Assembly: GCA_948567375.1 (NCBI GenBank)
Contig: OX419755.1
Location: 6,763,001-6,827,000 of the forward strand
DNA: 64,000 bases
From: Lunularia cruciata
Lineage: Eukaryota > Streptophyta > Marchantiopsida > Lunulariales > Lunulariaceae
Direction: 5' to 3'
This document shows, one piece after another, positions 47,850-59,010 of the stretch; the stretch's first letter is position 1, and each line of letters starts with the position of its first letter. Under the pieces are notes generated by a model that was not told where the DNA came from, searched no databases, and saw nothing but the letters and a program-made list of their open reading frames with translations. The translations under genes were made by a program, and so were the position numbers.

Positions 47850-48445
47850 CGCCGAGAGAAAAGAGAGAGGGAAAGAAATGGGAAAGATATTAGAAGGAGT
47901 TCTGAAAGAAAGGTGAATCAAATGCGAGGTTTCTAGAGGCTAGGGAGAGGGAAAGACATAACGGGCAGGTTGAAAGTAAATGATTGTCATTGAGTAAATA
48001 AAATTCGATGTTACTAAAGACTAGAGACTAAGAGAGAAATGGAAAAGATCTTCTTACCCGAAAGTAAAAGAACGGCTATTGAGTAGATCAAATGCGATGT
48101 TTCTAGAGGCTGGAAAGAATACTTTAGCAATTTGTTACTAATTTGCTTGTGTCCATGAGATAAGGGTACGTATCTGACAAAAGGTGGCCTCGAAGACACG
48201 CCTCGTCACCTTCTCGATGAGTTTCTTTCTAGAGGCTCTAGAGAGGGAAAGGAATGGGAAAGATGTTACAGGAGTTGTGAAAGTGAAAAGAGGCCCGTCG
48301 AGTAAATCAACTGCGATGTTCTAGAGGCTGGAATGCAGGTAAAAAACTTGCTAGCAGATAGGTCGACTCTATGAGATAAGGGTACGTATCTCACAAAAGG
48401 TGGCCACGAAGACACGCCTCGTCACCGTTCCATGAGTGCATGTAT
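47850..48445. repeat. Degenerate tandem repeat region
   Basis: Units contain GAGTAAATCAAATGCGATG and TTTCTAGAGGCT followed by GAGAGGGAAAG and ATGGGAAAGAT. A 54-bp block with GAGATAAGGGTACGTATCT and AGACACGCCTCGTCACC occurs at about 48158-48211 and again at about 48369-48423 with few changes, an offset near 212 bp. Not a CRISPR array: the units are long and degenerate and the spacing is irregular. Confidence 0.8.
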
Positions 48446-49800
48446 AGGATAAAGCGCAACTACTGCACGTAAAGTTAAAGTGCGTTAGGGTGAATTATTT
48501 ATTCATAATAGTAGGAACTAAAATATTTAGAAGGCAGAGGGATTATATATATAGAGTTCTGATATTCATCTCATCTATTTATTTCATTTTCTTAGCAAAA
48601 TTTATTCATACACCATATCAATATTAAGATCTAGAAACTATAAGAACCCGCATTAGATTAAAATTTAATGCGTTATTTACGAAATCAGTTATAATTCCAT
48701 AAACTACACAGGTCAAAAGATATGTATTATGAGATTATTTTATTATATCTCCAAGATTCGAAGACACACTAGCCTAACACTAGATTAATATATTGGAATC
48801 AATCAATACTATGGAATTAAGATGATTCCATAAACTAAGTCAATTACAAGATATACACCTCTCTATTTATAATATAGATTAAGTACTACCATTTTCAAAA
48901 TATAGTTATTTTGATAGATGTAAAGTGTTCTCAAAATTCACTAGCCCTTGCATTGCATGGCACCCCCACAAGTTTCATGAAAGAAGGACATGGGATGCCC
49001 CAACTCCTTTTCCTCCAAAGATTTAACATCTCCCACTTGCTTTAAAATAAATTTAATCTTATAAACCAAAATTTCACTCCGCATTGCACACTCCTTAGTT
49101 ACTAACAGTCCATGTGACCAATTGATAAAATTAGTTGCATAAAAGATCACGTGTATTTTTTGTCTTTCTCTTTCTTTATTTGATCTTCAAATCTCATTAA
49201 TCTCTTGTCCATTCTCTTTAGTTTACTTTATATCTTTATCTTCTTTGAGTTATTAGATGTCAATTTCCACCATATAATTAAATCGTAATAGTATCAACAT
49301 AGTTCTTAATTTTAGGGGTTAACCAATTTCTATGATAACAAAAATGGCTCTTATTTACAGAATTGCGAATGCCCTCTTCGAATGCAACCATGTGAAACTA
49401 AAAGATTAAGAAAATATGTTAACTGATAAGTGCACTTCTCGATCTTTTAGTAGAAATAGAAGAGTAAATGTAGTTATCTTTATTAATATCTATGGACGAC
49501 CCAGATCGAGAAATGTGACCGAAGCCTCACGGCCAGGATTTTCTTATGTGGAGGACGTGGGTGTAGTGGAGTGAATTCTAAAACCTGAACGTAACCTTGT
49601 AGTGGTCCGGTTAAGTTTATGCAACCCCCACCACCCACCCCCGAGTAACGAAGCGGCAATAATCAGCGGCAGTAATCAGCGCCTGGTTACCCAATATCGC
49701 TGGAAGGGAAGGGAAGATTGTAACGCCTGTGTCCAGGTGCATGAAGAAACGGAGTGGAAAAGGAGGTCGAGGATCTAACTGATGGTGATAAACTTTACCC
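48446..49800. other. AT-rich intergenic DNA
   Basis: No gene, LTR or RNA gene recognised between the tandem repeats and the upstream region of the SKIP22-like gene. Confidence 0.5.
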
Positions 49801-50724
49801 AGTGGATCTTCCAATCTTACCGCGGTACTAACGCGACTTTTGTGGCCGACTATCCGGCTTGTGGGTGGTTTCCTCTCTCCGGATCGAGAGTGGGAGAGGG
49901 AAAGAAAAGAACAAAAAGATAGAGAAGAGAACTCGCCTTAACAGGTAGAGATGATCGTTGACTGTCTGGTTCATTGAAGTTGAGGATTGATTAATTGATG
50001 AAATGTTGCTAGATTTCCTTCTGTGTAGATTGGGCTTTTGATGTTCCTGTTGAATCTTGTTGATTGTTATCGAGCTTCCACGTTTCTTACAGCAGTTTTG
50101 CTGCAACCTTCTTGGTCGTTCTGGAAGGAGAGACCTGGTGTGGCGAGTGTGAAATAGTTGTGAGAGAGCGTTTGTTTTCATTTCGTTTCAATCTGTTCTC
50201 CGATATGGAGAATTTTCTCGTTGGTTTGTAGTGAGATGAAACTGCAGCGTCCTTTCATCTGCAGAAGCCGCGCCTCTTGTGTCAGGTGTCGTTCCGCAGC
50301 ACGTTAGCATTTGCGTACATCTTTTGTGTTTGACTTGTGGTCCATTTGTCGCCGTCTCCGTGTTTGCCCTGATCTACAGTTTTGGTCATGTGGAATTTGT
50401 TCGTCCTTGATTAGCTGTTACCAACTAATTGGTGAATCTTCTTCTTCTATCTTACTACTTGTCACAACTAGGTCTCGTGTATGTCCATGGTGAGAGGAAC
50501 AATTTCTGATGTTTAGATACATTCTAATTCTCTACGTGTTTATTAACACAGGGCTCTCCCCGTGACGATCAATTTGTTCTTCACGGTGTTGCTGTACACG
50601 GGATGCTTTCGCTGTGAAGCTATGCGGGAGGTGTTACAATGAGTAGTTTTTCTTGTGTAAACTTATCGCTGTGCTGCGAATCCGTCTTTGCAAGACGTTG
50701 ATCATCTCGTGCTTCTGCCTCGTC
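49801..50724 (+). promoter_or_regulatory. Probable promoter and 5' untranslated region of the SKIP22-like gene
   Basis: Composition shifts to pyrimidine-rich, CG-containing sequence upstream of the ORF. Several short upstream ATGs precede the main start, so the leader is long or contains an intron. I could not fix a TATA box or a transcription start. Confidence 0.35.
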
Positions 50725-52686
50725 ATGGCAAGTTTGAAACTGCGAGTCAGGACCAGCGGTGGTCCTACGGTCAAAGTGCAAGTGCCTGTCCTCTGCTCTC
50801 TACAGGATTTCAAAGAAGTTATTGCCCCTCTGATTTCGTTGCCTCCATCGTCTTTCAGTTTGTCGCTGAACAAGAAAGATGCAATCCGCGGCCCCGGCAC
50901 TGCTCTTTTAACTTCTTTCGGTGTGACGAGCGGGGATCTCTTGTTCTACCTTGAGGATTCAGGAGGAGGACTTGAACATGAGCAGGGCGCGAGTACTTCT
51001 GCTGCTATTCCCGGAACAGTTACAGCAGCAAGAGAAGTCAGTATTCCTGGAGGACCCAGTACTTCTATGTCAGTTGGATCCGGTACGAGCTGTAACTCAC
51101 GCATTTCGGCCAGTAGAGAAACCGCTAAAGCAAATTTGAGAGAGCTTTGCGCTTCTGCGGCGACTCGAAGGGCAACGATGCAAAGGCCTATGGATCAGTC
51201 TGCCGGAGGTTTGGACTCTAGTTTTACAGCGGCACCTGCAGATTCGAGTATAGTACCTGTGTTGAATGCAATTGCGCATGATACTCAGATCGCCCCCAAC
51301 GAGGAAATCGTGAGCAGCATGACCGATGGAAAGGAGGTGAACTCAGTAGTTGAACGGCGTCTGCCGATTCCAGACCTCCTGCAACGAGTTCTATACAGGG
51401 AGAAAGGAAATATACGGATGGCTCCTTCGTATATGATCCTTGCGGTCCATGCTGTGATGTTAGAAACTGGATTTGTGAGGGTTGATTCAGGTCATCCTGA
51501 AGGGGAAGGGCATGAACTTCCACTTGGTTGGAGCTCTACTGGGCTAGTCAATCTCGTCTACACGCTACCAGAGCTATTAATATTAGAGGATAGAGTTCCT
51601 TCTATAGCCCAAGGCGCAGAAGCTCTTCTTCGTTGCCAGATAGTTGGGAATTCTGTTGTTGTCTATGGGGCCGTTACAGGGGGAACTGTGCATCGCCTGA
51701 GTTTGTCAGTCAAAAAGTTTCTGCTGGAGGACTCTAAACTTTGGACAGCCGCCCATGACGGGGATAATCAGAAGGACTCAAGCATGGATGACATTAACCA
51801 GGAGGGCAGTCGTAATGTCAATGCGACTGCTCCGCATAGACCTAGCGAGACACCTGCTGTTTTTGGTCTCGGGAGTGAAGAAACTGTGTTTTGTCACGTT
51901 TTTGATCTTTGGAAGGACGTCAAAGACTCACTCTCCCTTCCGTTACTGACGTTCATATGTGAAAAAGCTGGACTTCCACCACCGCCATCTCTTCTCAGGC
52001 TTCCCACTGAACTAAAAATAAAAGTGCTGGACTCACTTCCAGCAGTAGCGTTGGCAAATTTGGCATGCGTCTCCTCGGAACTCAGGTTCCTTGCAGCAAG
52101 CGAGGATCTCTGGATGAAGCATTACCGCAAGGAATTCGGCGCTGGTGGGGATAGAGCTCCCGGGGGCCGTGGTTGGAAAAACGCTTTCGTGCGGGATTGG
52201 GAGCACAGGAGAAGGAGAGAAGAAGAAAGAAGAGAAGCTGAGAGGTTTCTTCGGAACGACAACTTTCCTCCCGAGCTACTGCGAACTCCACCTTTCGCAC
52301 CTTTCGGAGGATTGGATTATTTTCACGGTATGGGAGGGGGCTCACGGGGTGGTTTTGGTGGTCTCGGTTCAGACGGTGGGGGTGGATTTCGGAACTATGG
52401 ATTTCGCGTAGGTCCGCTTGGGAATCCCACGGCTTTCGGTGGCAACCGGACTGTAGGCAGGCTTGACTTTGGGTTCGGTGGGCACCGGGATGGCGTTGCG
52501 TGTTTCTCCAGTGTGGACTTCGATGGCCAGGGATTGCGACCGTGGCCATCTCCAAACCCTCTAGCTTTGAGGGGAACGCGGTCTCTCGGTACATATGGTG
52601 GCGGACGTGGAACTGATTCTCAATCACGCAGACTGGATGGGGATGGGGATGCTAGTTTGTTCACGGGGTTGGGTCCCTACCGCTGA
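50725..52686 (+). CDS. SKIP22/FBXO7-like F-box protein (653 aa)
   Basis: Begins MASLKLRVRTSGG. The open frame extends 24 codons upstream but only from a TTG, so the ATG at 50725 is the start. Domains: a ubiquitin-like fold at residues 1-75 (KLRVRT..., SGDLLFYLED), an FBXO7/PI31-type dimerisation (FP) region at about 210-345, an F-box at about 425-472 (LPTELKIKVLDSLP and DLWMKHYRKEF), an Arg/Glu-rich helix (about 493-520) and a Gly-rich tail ending GLGPYR. Plant SKIP22 proteins share this layout. It would act as an SCF ubiquitin-ligase substrate receptor, binding SKP1 through the F-box. No intron is visible in the coding part and the frame is intact, so the gene is probably live. Its substrate is unknown. 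Confidence 0.9.
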   Translation: MASLKLRVRTSGGPTVKVQVPVLCSLQDFKEVIAPLISLPPSSFSLSLNKKDAIRGPGTALLTSFGVTSGDLLFYLEDSGGGLEHEQGASTSAAIPGTVTAAREVSIPGGPSTSMSVGSGTSCNSRISASRETAKANLRELCASAATRRATMQRPMDQSAGGLDSSFTAAPADSSIVPVLNAIAHDTQIAPNEEIVSSMTDGKEVNSVVERRLPIPDLLQRVLYREKGNIRMAPSYMILAVHAVMLETGFVRVDSGHPEGEGHELPLGWSSTGLVNLVYTLPELLILEDRVPSIAQGAEALLRCQIVGNSVVVYGAVTGGTVHRLSLSVKKFLLEDSKLWTAAHDGDNQKDSSMDDINQEGSRNVNATAPHRPSETPAVFGLGSEETVFCHVFDLWKDVKDSLSLPLLTFICEKAGLPPPPSLLRLPTELKIKVLDSLPAVALANLACVSSELRFLAASEDLWMKHYRKEFGAGGDRAPGGRGWKNAFVRDWEHRRRREEERREAERFLRNDNFPPELLRTPPFAPFGGLDYFHGMGGGSRGGFGGLGSDGGGGFRNYGFRVGPLGNPTAFGGNRTVGRLDFGFGGHRDGVACFSSVDFDGQGLRPWPSPNPLALRGTRSLGTYGGGRGTDSQSRRLDGDGDASLFTGLGPYR

Positions 52687-55600
52687 AACCTCCTAAATCA
52701 AGGGAATCTTGCAAGAGGGGACCGATCCAGCTTTGCATCCAGGACTAGTTGGATATATATCATCACTGTTGCCAATTCTAATGGAAGTTCTTTAACCAGG
52801 GAGATCAATCGAGTCTGAAGATACGAGCTTGGACTGGCAGTCGAAGAAGGAATTGTCAACTAGGCGTTTGGGTAAAAGTTTCAGAGAAGCGGTCGTTCGT
52901 CATTAATGCATACGGGGCGGAGGCTACGTTGACTATGAGAGTGTCCATAGACGGTTTCTGCGTACAAATTTTCCAGATCATTCTGAAGTACGCAGATCAG
53001 TTTGTTGGTTTGAGGTGTTAACATGTGTTTTTAAACTGCACCGGTCGTTACGTGTAGTGTGGATCACACTAGTTATCGGAGTTACAATTTGCTCTTACAG
53101 CGTTTCAAAAGCTTAACTGCTATGAGAGTAATTTTATCATGTACTCCGCACCATCCAAAACTTGAAATTTCAGTGATCAGTGGAAAGTACAATCCCTATA
53201 TTCAGTCAATGCGGAATGATAGTGAACTTATGAGCGAATTGTAGTTGTATATTTAACTCAGATGATGACGGAAAGAGACATTCGCCTATCGCCGCCTTGC
53301 TACTAGAAGTTGCAATTGCTACGTATTTATCCGATGCCCAGATTAGAGAGCTGATAGCAGCCATGCCTCTCTTTACATGCGAAGCGCGAACTGTTGTACT
53401 GGAGGCAGCTCAGAGAATACTTATTTTCCTTAAGCTTATGTGAAGACGTGGGTTTTCTAGCACATGAGCACAGGGTGTATGTAATCATATGACCCACAAT
53501 CGTGATACTCGCACCTTACTAGCGCTTTATTACTGGAGTCGCTCTCCAAAAAACCTGCGATGTATCCTCTAATTCAAACTCAAGGTTAGTCCGTTTCAGA
53601 AATCACACTGAGTATCTTCCGTGTGTATTGTTTATCGGTGCAGTAAACCCAGATATGGGCCTTTCGTGGGGTATAGCACCAGGGCAAGAATTCTTCTGAC
53701 ATTTTTCCTGAAGATTAAAGAATGCTACAGGGTTCTCAGCTTTGGTTTGAAATACTTATGAAGCGTAATACTGAGGTACCCTTTTCGAACTTGAAAACCC
53801 GTTCTTTTGCTTCTGTGCCCTCTTTTGTGGCTTGGGTGTGTGGGTCCCTTTGTAGGTCTTCGTGTCTTGTACTTCGAAGTTCAATTCGTCCAGTCTTTCC
53901 TCTGTTTCTGTGCCATTTTTTAACCTGTAGGACGTCTCCAGTATCCTCTTTTCTTCGCGCTTTATGGGTGGCTTTGATAGGTCGATAGACATCTTGGTTT
54001 GTGGGCTCACAATCTCTTTCCATGAATAACGACTTATTCACTCCTATTCCCTATGCGTTCTTAGCAATAAAGTCTGCACGTTCTACCCTATGACTTGCAC
54101 GTCAAAGGATGAAACTGTCGAGATAAAGCGCGCTTCAGGTGCGCTCACTTTTAGTAAGACTGGCATACGAAGTCAGTTTTGTCTCTAGCATTCAGTAAAT
54201 GCGCCATTCGGAGGATTGCTAAGCTATAGATAGCTTGTTTATCGTTGACTGCTTCTTATGTCATGATCCAGAGAAGATCCACAGGCAAAAGACATTGTGT
54301 GTGATGGGCGAGGGTATTTGTAGGCTAGGAGACAGCTATGCCCTGCAGGCACTCAAGCACATCTTGGTGGTAAGTATTGCCTTCTTAGTCCTCGATTTCG
54401 CGCTCATGAGATTGAGACGAAAGGTGTATGCATTGTTGCCTAGCATATTCTTTCTGGAAGCACTGCTCCCAATACATTAACCTGGTCCGGGGGAGCCGAA
54501 AGTTTAAAGGGGGATGAACTTTCTAAAGTCAGGCAGTTCTAGGTCATGCTGCTGCCCGATGAGATGACGTTGAAATTGTTCCAAGTAATTAGACTTTCTT
54601 GCAGAAGTACGGCCCCAACAACTATAGTAGAACAATCATCTCACCTTGTAAGCAGTCGAATCTCAACATTCCTATTTCCCGGAATCGCCCATGTTTGCTC
54701 GATCACGGGAGCAGGCGCATCCCCTGCAGAAGTTTCATCTTCTTCACGATGCTTGCGAGGATAATTTTGATGGGCAAAATTGTAAACAGCAACGTGGGGT
54801 AAGAATCTCCACGTAAGCGAAAGGAGAGATTGTGGTTTTCTGCGTGTGGAATTGAGTTGTAACAACTATCATGAACTAGTTAACGATGAGAAAACCTTCA
54901 CCAACGTATGATGCTTCGCATGGGGTTTTAATGATATCTATCTTTATTGTATCCCTTCAGTGCTAACTGCGCGTACTCTATGGTGCAGTTGACTGTACAA
55001 CTGGTTCGTCAGTGCCTTCGAATGCTTGCTAGATCTGGTGACTGCAGACGGCGCTCTCCGTTTCCTGATTAGTTCGTTTCCATGCTTTTGACTACTGGAA
55101 GTCCTACAGTTTAAGACGAGGGAGGGCGATAAATTGCAATTGCACTCTAGAAATTTCCAGTTCAAAATAAGCAAATTGAGATACACGAGTAAGGGCAATG
55201 AACTGCACATATGAGAGTTATGAACGGCTGGAACAAGCTTACTACGCACCGTTCCTCTACAAGAATAATATTCTTTAAGGTTGTTAATTTGTGTATAAGA
55301 ATCCTATTATTTATAGTCTCAATAGAATAGTCTAAGAGTAAGTCACATTTACTGTTTTTTAACATATCTTGGAGAATATATTTAACATATATTTAAAACT
55401 AATTTCTTTGGATTCAACCATATCAGTCTTCTGAGTTTGCTTGTTGAAGACTCCTTGCTGTACGAGTTTCAATCTCAACTATGAAATCTTTTAAGATAAA
55501 TCATCAATTGTCAACTTTATAGTGGGATCAAAGAATGAAAGCATCTGAAAATAAATTCCAACTTTCAATAAAGACCACAACCGTGCATCTGATAGAACCT

Positions 55601-57228
55601 AATGTTCAGAACGGTAGACTGCGGAGAAGTGCAAACCTCCATGCGGCGTTCCACTGATTGAGAATGAGCTGAGCTTCCTCACTCAGGTCGAACTCAAGAT
55701 TCGTGGACTCAGTGTAAGCTGTGTAAGACCCCCGAGAGCCACGGGGGACTCTTGAGGCTCCACCAAGTACTGTGAAGGATAACACCATTGAAATCTTGGG
55801 TCCAGATCTTCAATTCGAGGGATCGGGGGTAGAATCGTGAAGTTGCTAGACAACGAACTTTTGATTTCTGGAGGAGCAGTAGCTTGTAGAAGTATCCATT
55901 TTGCTGATTCGTGGTAGGATCAAGATTAAAGGTTAGAGGATTAGAGGGTTCTTGAGACTCGACACTGACACGTAGTGCATTGGGTATATGTACACACTGT
56001 AGTAGCGGGACGCGTCTTGAACTGACCGGACTCGGTAGAATTTCTCCGCTTTCAGGTCAAATTGAGAAGAAATTTTGGAGATTTGGGTGGTGTGACCCCA
56101 TCTCCGAACTCCCTGAGTGAATTTATGGTTGAACAAAACCCTTCGTGTTGATAAGTATTCTCCTCTGTTCACAGTGGACGAACATTTGGGAGCAAAATGG
56201 TGACTGTGGACTAGAACTTTATGGTAAATGTATAGGACGAGTGGGTTTATTTTCCATTCTTTCTCTACATAACTTAAGGAACCAGATTGAATTGCACTGT
56301 CATATGTCAGCACGGATTCGGAACCGAAATGTCATTCATAAGCGTCGCTGGTGGAAGGCTACTTCGATTACTTTACGACACCTGGATATGACGTCGCCGG
56401 AGTTCCACTGTCTCGGGCTATCCCACTTTTAGAATCCGCCTCCATGGCAGGGCCTCCTGTTGTATGACATCTTCCACTTCTGCATGTCGAACTCGCACCC
56501 ATAGAACTTTGTGTTAAAGAAACACACCTGACGCGCGAGCGTTTGCTTAGCGGACTGCCAAGTTGCAAATCTGCCAAGCGATTCTACTGGGCAAATAGCA
56601 GTTTCGTCAGAGATTTTCAGTCATGAAGTCATGCTCTTGTATAGCACGTCTTGTTGTCCAGTGTGGTTCAGCATACAGTACAACTGTCTAAATGAGCATC
56701 ATCTCACTGTCTTTAGCAAAAGGCGTGCCATAAACAATCCGTGTAATTACGCACCTTTCATGGTTTACAGCACTGGCTCTGCGTTGATGATTCTGTACAT
56801 TACACTGAAGTAGTGCAATCTCCAATAAACTTCACGTTGATGGGGCCAGAAGGGCTGCTTGTCTTCAGATAATCATTTTGTTGGTAAAGACTGACGTTGC
56901 GAAGGTCAAGGATACTTCTTGTTGCATATTCTCTATACCTTTTTGAGGAATCCTCTTTAGCTGGAATGACGATCCACGAAACTCGGTAATTGAATAATTC
57001 CCTAGGACAGAACATTTCCGTGTATCTTGAGTCTGAGTACTTTCACTCCCAATCCGACATCAGGATCTATCGTTTCCTAAGACATATCAATTCTTCCAGC
57101 ATCACAGATATGCAAACAAGTGTAAGACAAGCTGCAGATTCACAATATTCGTCGACCAAATACCGTAACACTAACCGGACACTGCACAGGAAAAACTTAC
57201 CACAAGTTGGCATTACACATCTATCGAC
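52687..57228. other. 3' untranslated region and intergenic DNA
   Basis: The first few hundred bases after 52686 are likely 3' UTR. The rest is unique, mixed-composition sequence with only short frames (for example 54235-54480, 81 codons from a non-ATG start, with one hydrophobic stretch) that show no domain. A spliced or non-coding gene cannot be excluded. Confidence 0.5.
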
Positions 57229-57430
57229 CATTGCATATAGTGACATACTCACAGGCTTGATATTATATACGAATCTGACAACTGCCAAATGCTTGGCATC
57301 GACTGTTGCATAAGTGACTTACCCATAGGTTCGATCTGACAACTGACGAATGGTTGAGATTAAGTCAATGCTGACATACTCATTGATTTGCTACTACGTA
57401 CCAATTGGACAACTACCCAGTGATATATGG
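57229..57430. repeat. Three diverged tandem units
   Basis: Units of about 60-75 bp share the order GTGACATACTCA (or GTGACTTACCCA), then GGTTCGAT-like text, then CTGACAACTGCC (TGGACAACTACCCA in the third). Degenerate and old. Confidence 0.65.
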
Positions 57431-58019
57431 TCACTTCCTCGAGTCGATATGGCACCAAATTCAATACGAAGCATATAGGTATCATCGCGTCGGTGCGAGA
57501 AAGCAGACTGAAGTCGACAATTTTTACCTCCGGACATGAATGTGATAATGAACAATTATCTAGTTTTTTTAAATTTGACAATTCGTTATCCATACTTGCT
57601 TTTCATCACAAGCAGTGTGGCATTATCAAATCAATCGTTTAAGTTACAGCTACATTCGCAGTACTGCTACCCATAAATCGCTTAATAACCGTGTTTCGAA
57701 TCAATCTAATGTGAATCCATAGATATGAATATATCTGACAGGAGAATCAAATGAACATCACTCTCGTTCGTGTCAGTGAAGTCTGAAACTCTCGTTTCTG
57801 AAATACATCCGTCAAATGAGGTCCAGTATGTTCTCCAGTGAGTTCGGTCATCATAAGAAAGTTCTGCATGTCCGAAGACTCGAACAAATCAATCGAAGAA
57901 GATGTTCTCAAAAGATCATGTATCATAGAACAGGTTCATGGCTTCTCGACTTTGCAAACGGATCCTGGGAGATCGTCACAACCAACAAAAAGCAATCTAC
58001 GTGTTATGTGATCCAGTGA
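57431..58019. other. Intergenic DNA
   Basis: Nothing recognised. Confidence 0.45.
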
Positions 58020-58365
58020 GTTGGAGCGGCCGGACTGGAGCTCAACTGGAAGAAATTAGATTTTCAAGTTGAACGAAGAATTCGGCTCGAAGTTGCAACC
58101 GGGCTGGAGTTAAACCAGAAAGAGAAAACATTAAGACTCTCGAGCCGGATGCAGAATTCGGCCCGGTCCGGAGTTCGAACCATCAGCACAAGAAATGAAA
58201 CTTTCGCTTGGACTGGAATTCAACCATCGGGTGAAGTAGTCGTTCGATCTTCACACGGGCTTGTTGGACTATTCCCAGGATTGAATGGAGGACCACGAAA
58301 TCGTTGGCGTACCGGATGAAAGAGAGCTGGGTCCGTAACTCAACCATCGGGTGGATCGTTGAGTT
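58020..58365. repeat. Degenerate short repeats (CTGGAGTT-AACCATCGGGTG type)
   Basis: At least five related strings: GGACTGGAGCTCAACTGG, GGGCTGGAGTTAAACCAG, GTCCGGAGTTCGAACCATC, GGACTGGAATTCAACCATC and GGGTCCGTAACTCAACCATC. The last two are followed by GGGTG. Spacing 55-130 bp. Confidence 0.7.
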
Positions 58366-58810
58366 ACGGGAGAACGCTGACACCTGCAATTTGTACGTAC
58401 AGTGGAGGTCTAATATCCTGACAAAACCATTACTTGCCAACATGGAGCTGCAATCGCCATCGATGACTAGCGGATGACACGGCCGACACGTGGCATCAAG
58501 GGGTTTGTGTGGTGTCCTTAAGTCTATGTGCCAAAATTGAGGTACTGTTAACATCAATTCTAGAAAATCCTAGTGACCATCAATTCGATTGCACTAAGGA
58601 CAGGGTTATTAACAGTAATGACAAACTTCTGCTCTGTAATCCTCTTCAAGTAGTGTATGTGTGGAAGGCAACCGTGTAAAAAAAACGAAGGATGGAAAGA
58701 CCCTATCGAGCAGTACAAGGGAGAGAAAAAAAGTAACATCGTGCCGTACCAGGAAAGAAAAAAAAAGAAAAAGTAACATGGGGCTAAGTCCCAATATGAT
58801 TAAATTAGAC

Positions 58811-58837
58811 GTAATTAGTAACCCTAACCCTAATTAC
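58811..58837. promoter_or_regulatory. Telomere-box motif inside a 7-bp inverted repeat
   Basis: GTAATTA and TAATTAC flank a segment with two plant telomere-repeat units (ACCCTAACCCTAA at 58821-58833). Telo-box motifs occur in plant promoters and recruit telomere-repeat-binding factors and Polycomb. It lies upstream of the F-box/LRR gene, but 2.8 kb before its start codon. Function inferred only. Confidence 0.4.
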
Positions 58838-58929
58838 GGAGCTCAGCCCCAGGCCTGTTGAAAGTGTATTAGGGGGACGAACAGTGCCATAGCCAAGAGA
58901 ACCAGGAGGGAGGAAACGTGAAGGAGGGG

Positions 58930-59010
58930 ATGGAAGATGAAGATGAGATCAAATCGTACTCTGATTGGAATCTGTTTGTGTCTCGTGAAGAAGAGACGTC
59001 GGCATTTTGA
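58930..59010 (+). other. Short ORF, 26 codons
   Basis: ATG to TGA, peptide starting MEDEDEIKSYSDW, acidic. It follows the telo-box and a purine-rich stretch and could be an upstream ORF in a long leader of the F-box/LRR gene, or the first coding exon of another one. Low confidence. Confidence 0.2.

Noticed and set aside
48155..48430. CRISPR-like repeat spacing.
   Set aside because: Only two good copies, a unit far too long, and a eukaryotic nuclear context.
50653..50724. Longer N-terminus of the SKIP22-like protein, starting at 50653.
   Set aside because: The codon is TTG, and the ubiquitin-like domain starts directly after the ATG at 50725.
54235..54480. Possible small membrane protein of 81 codons.
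   Set aside because: Non-ATG start, no supporting homology or context; left as unassigned intergenic DNA.
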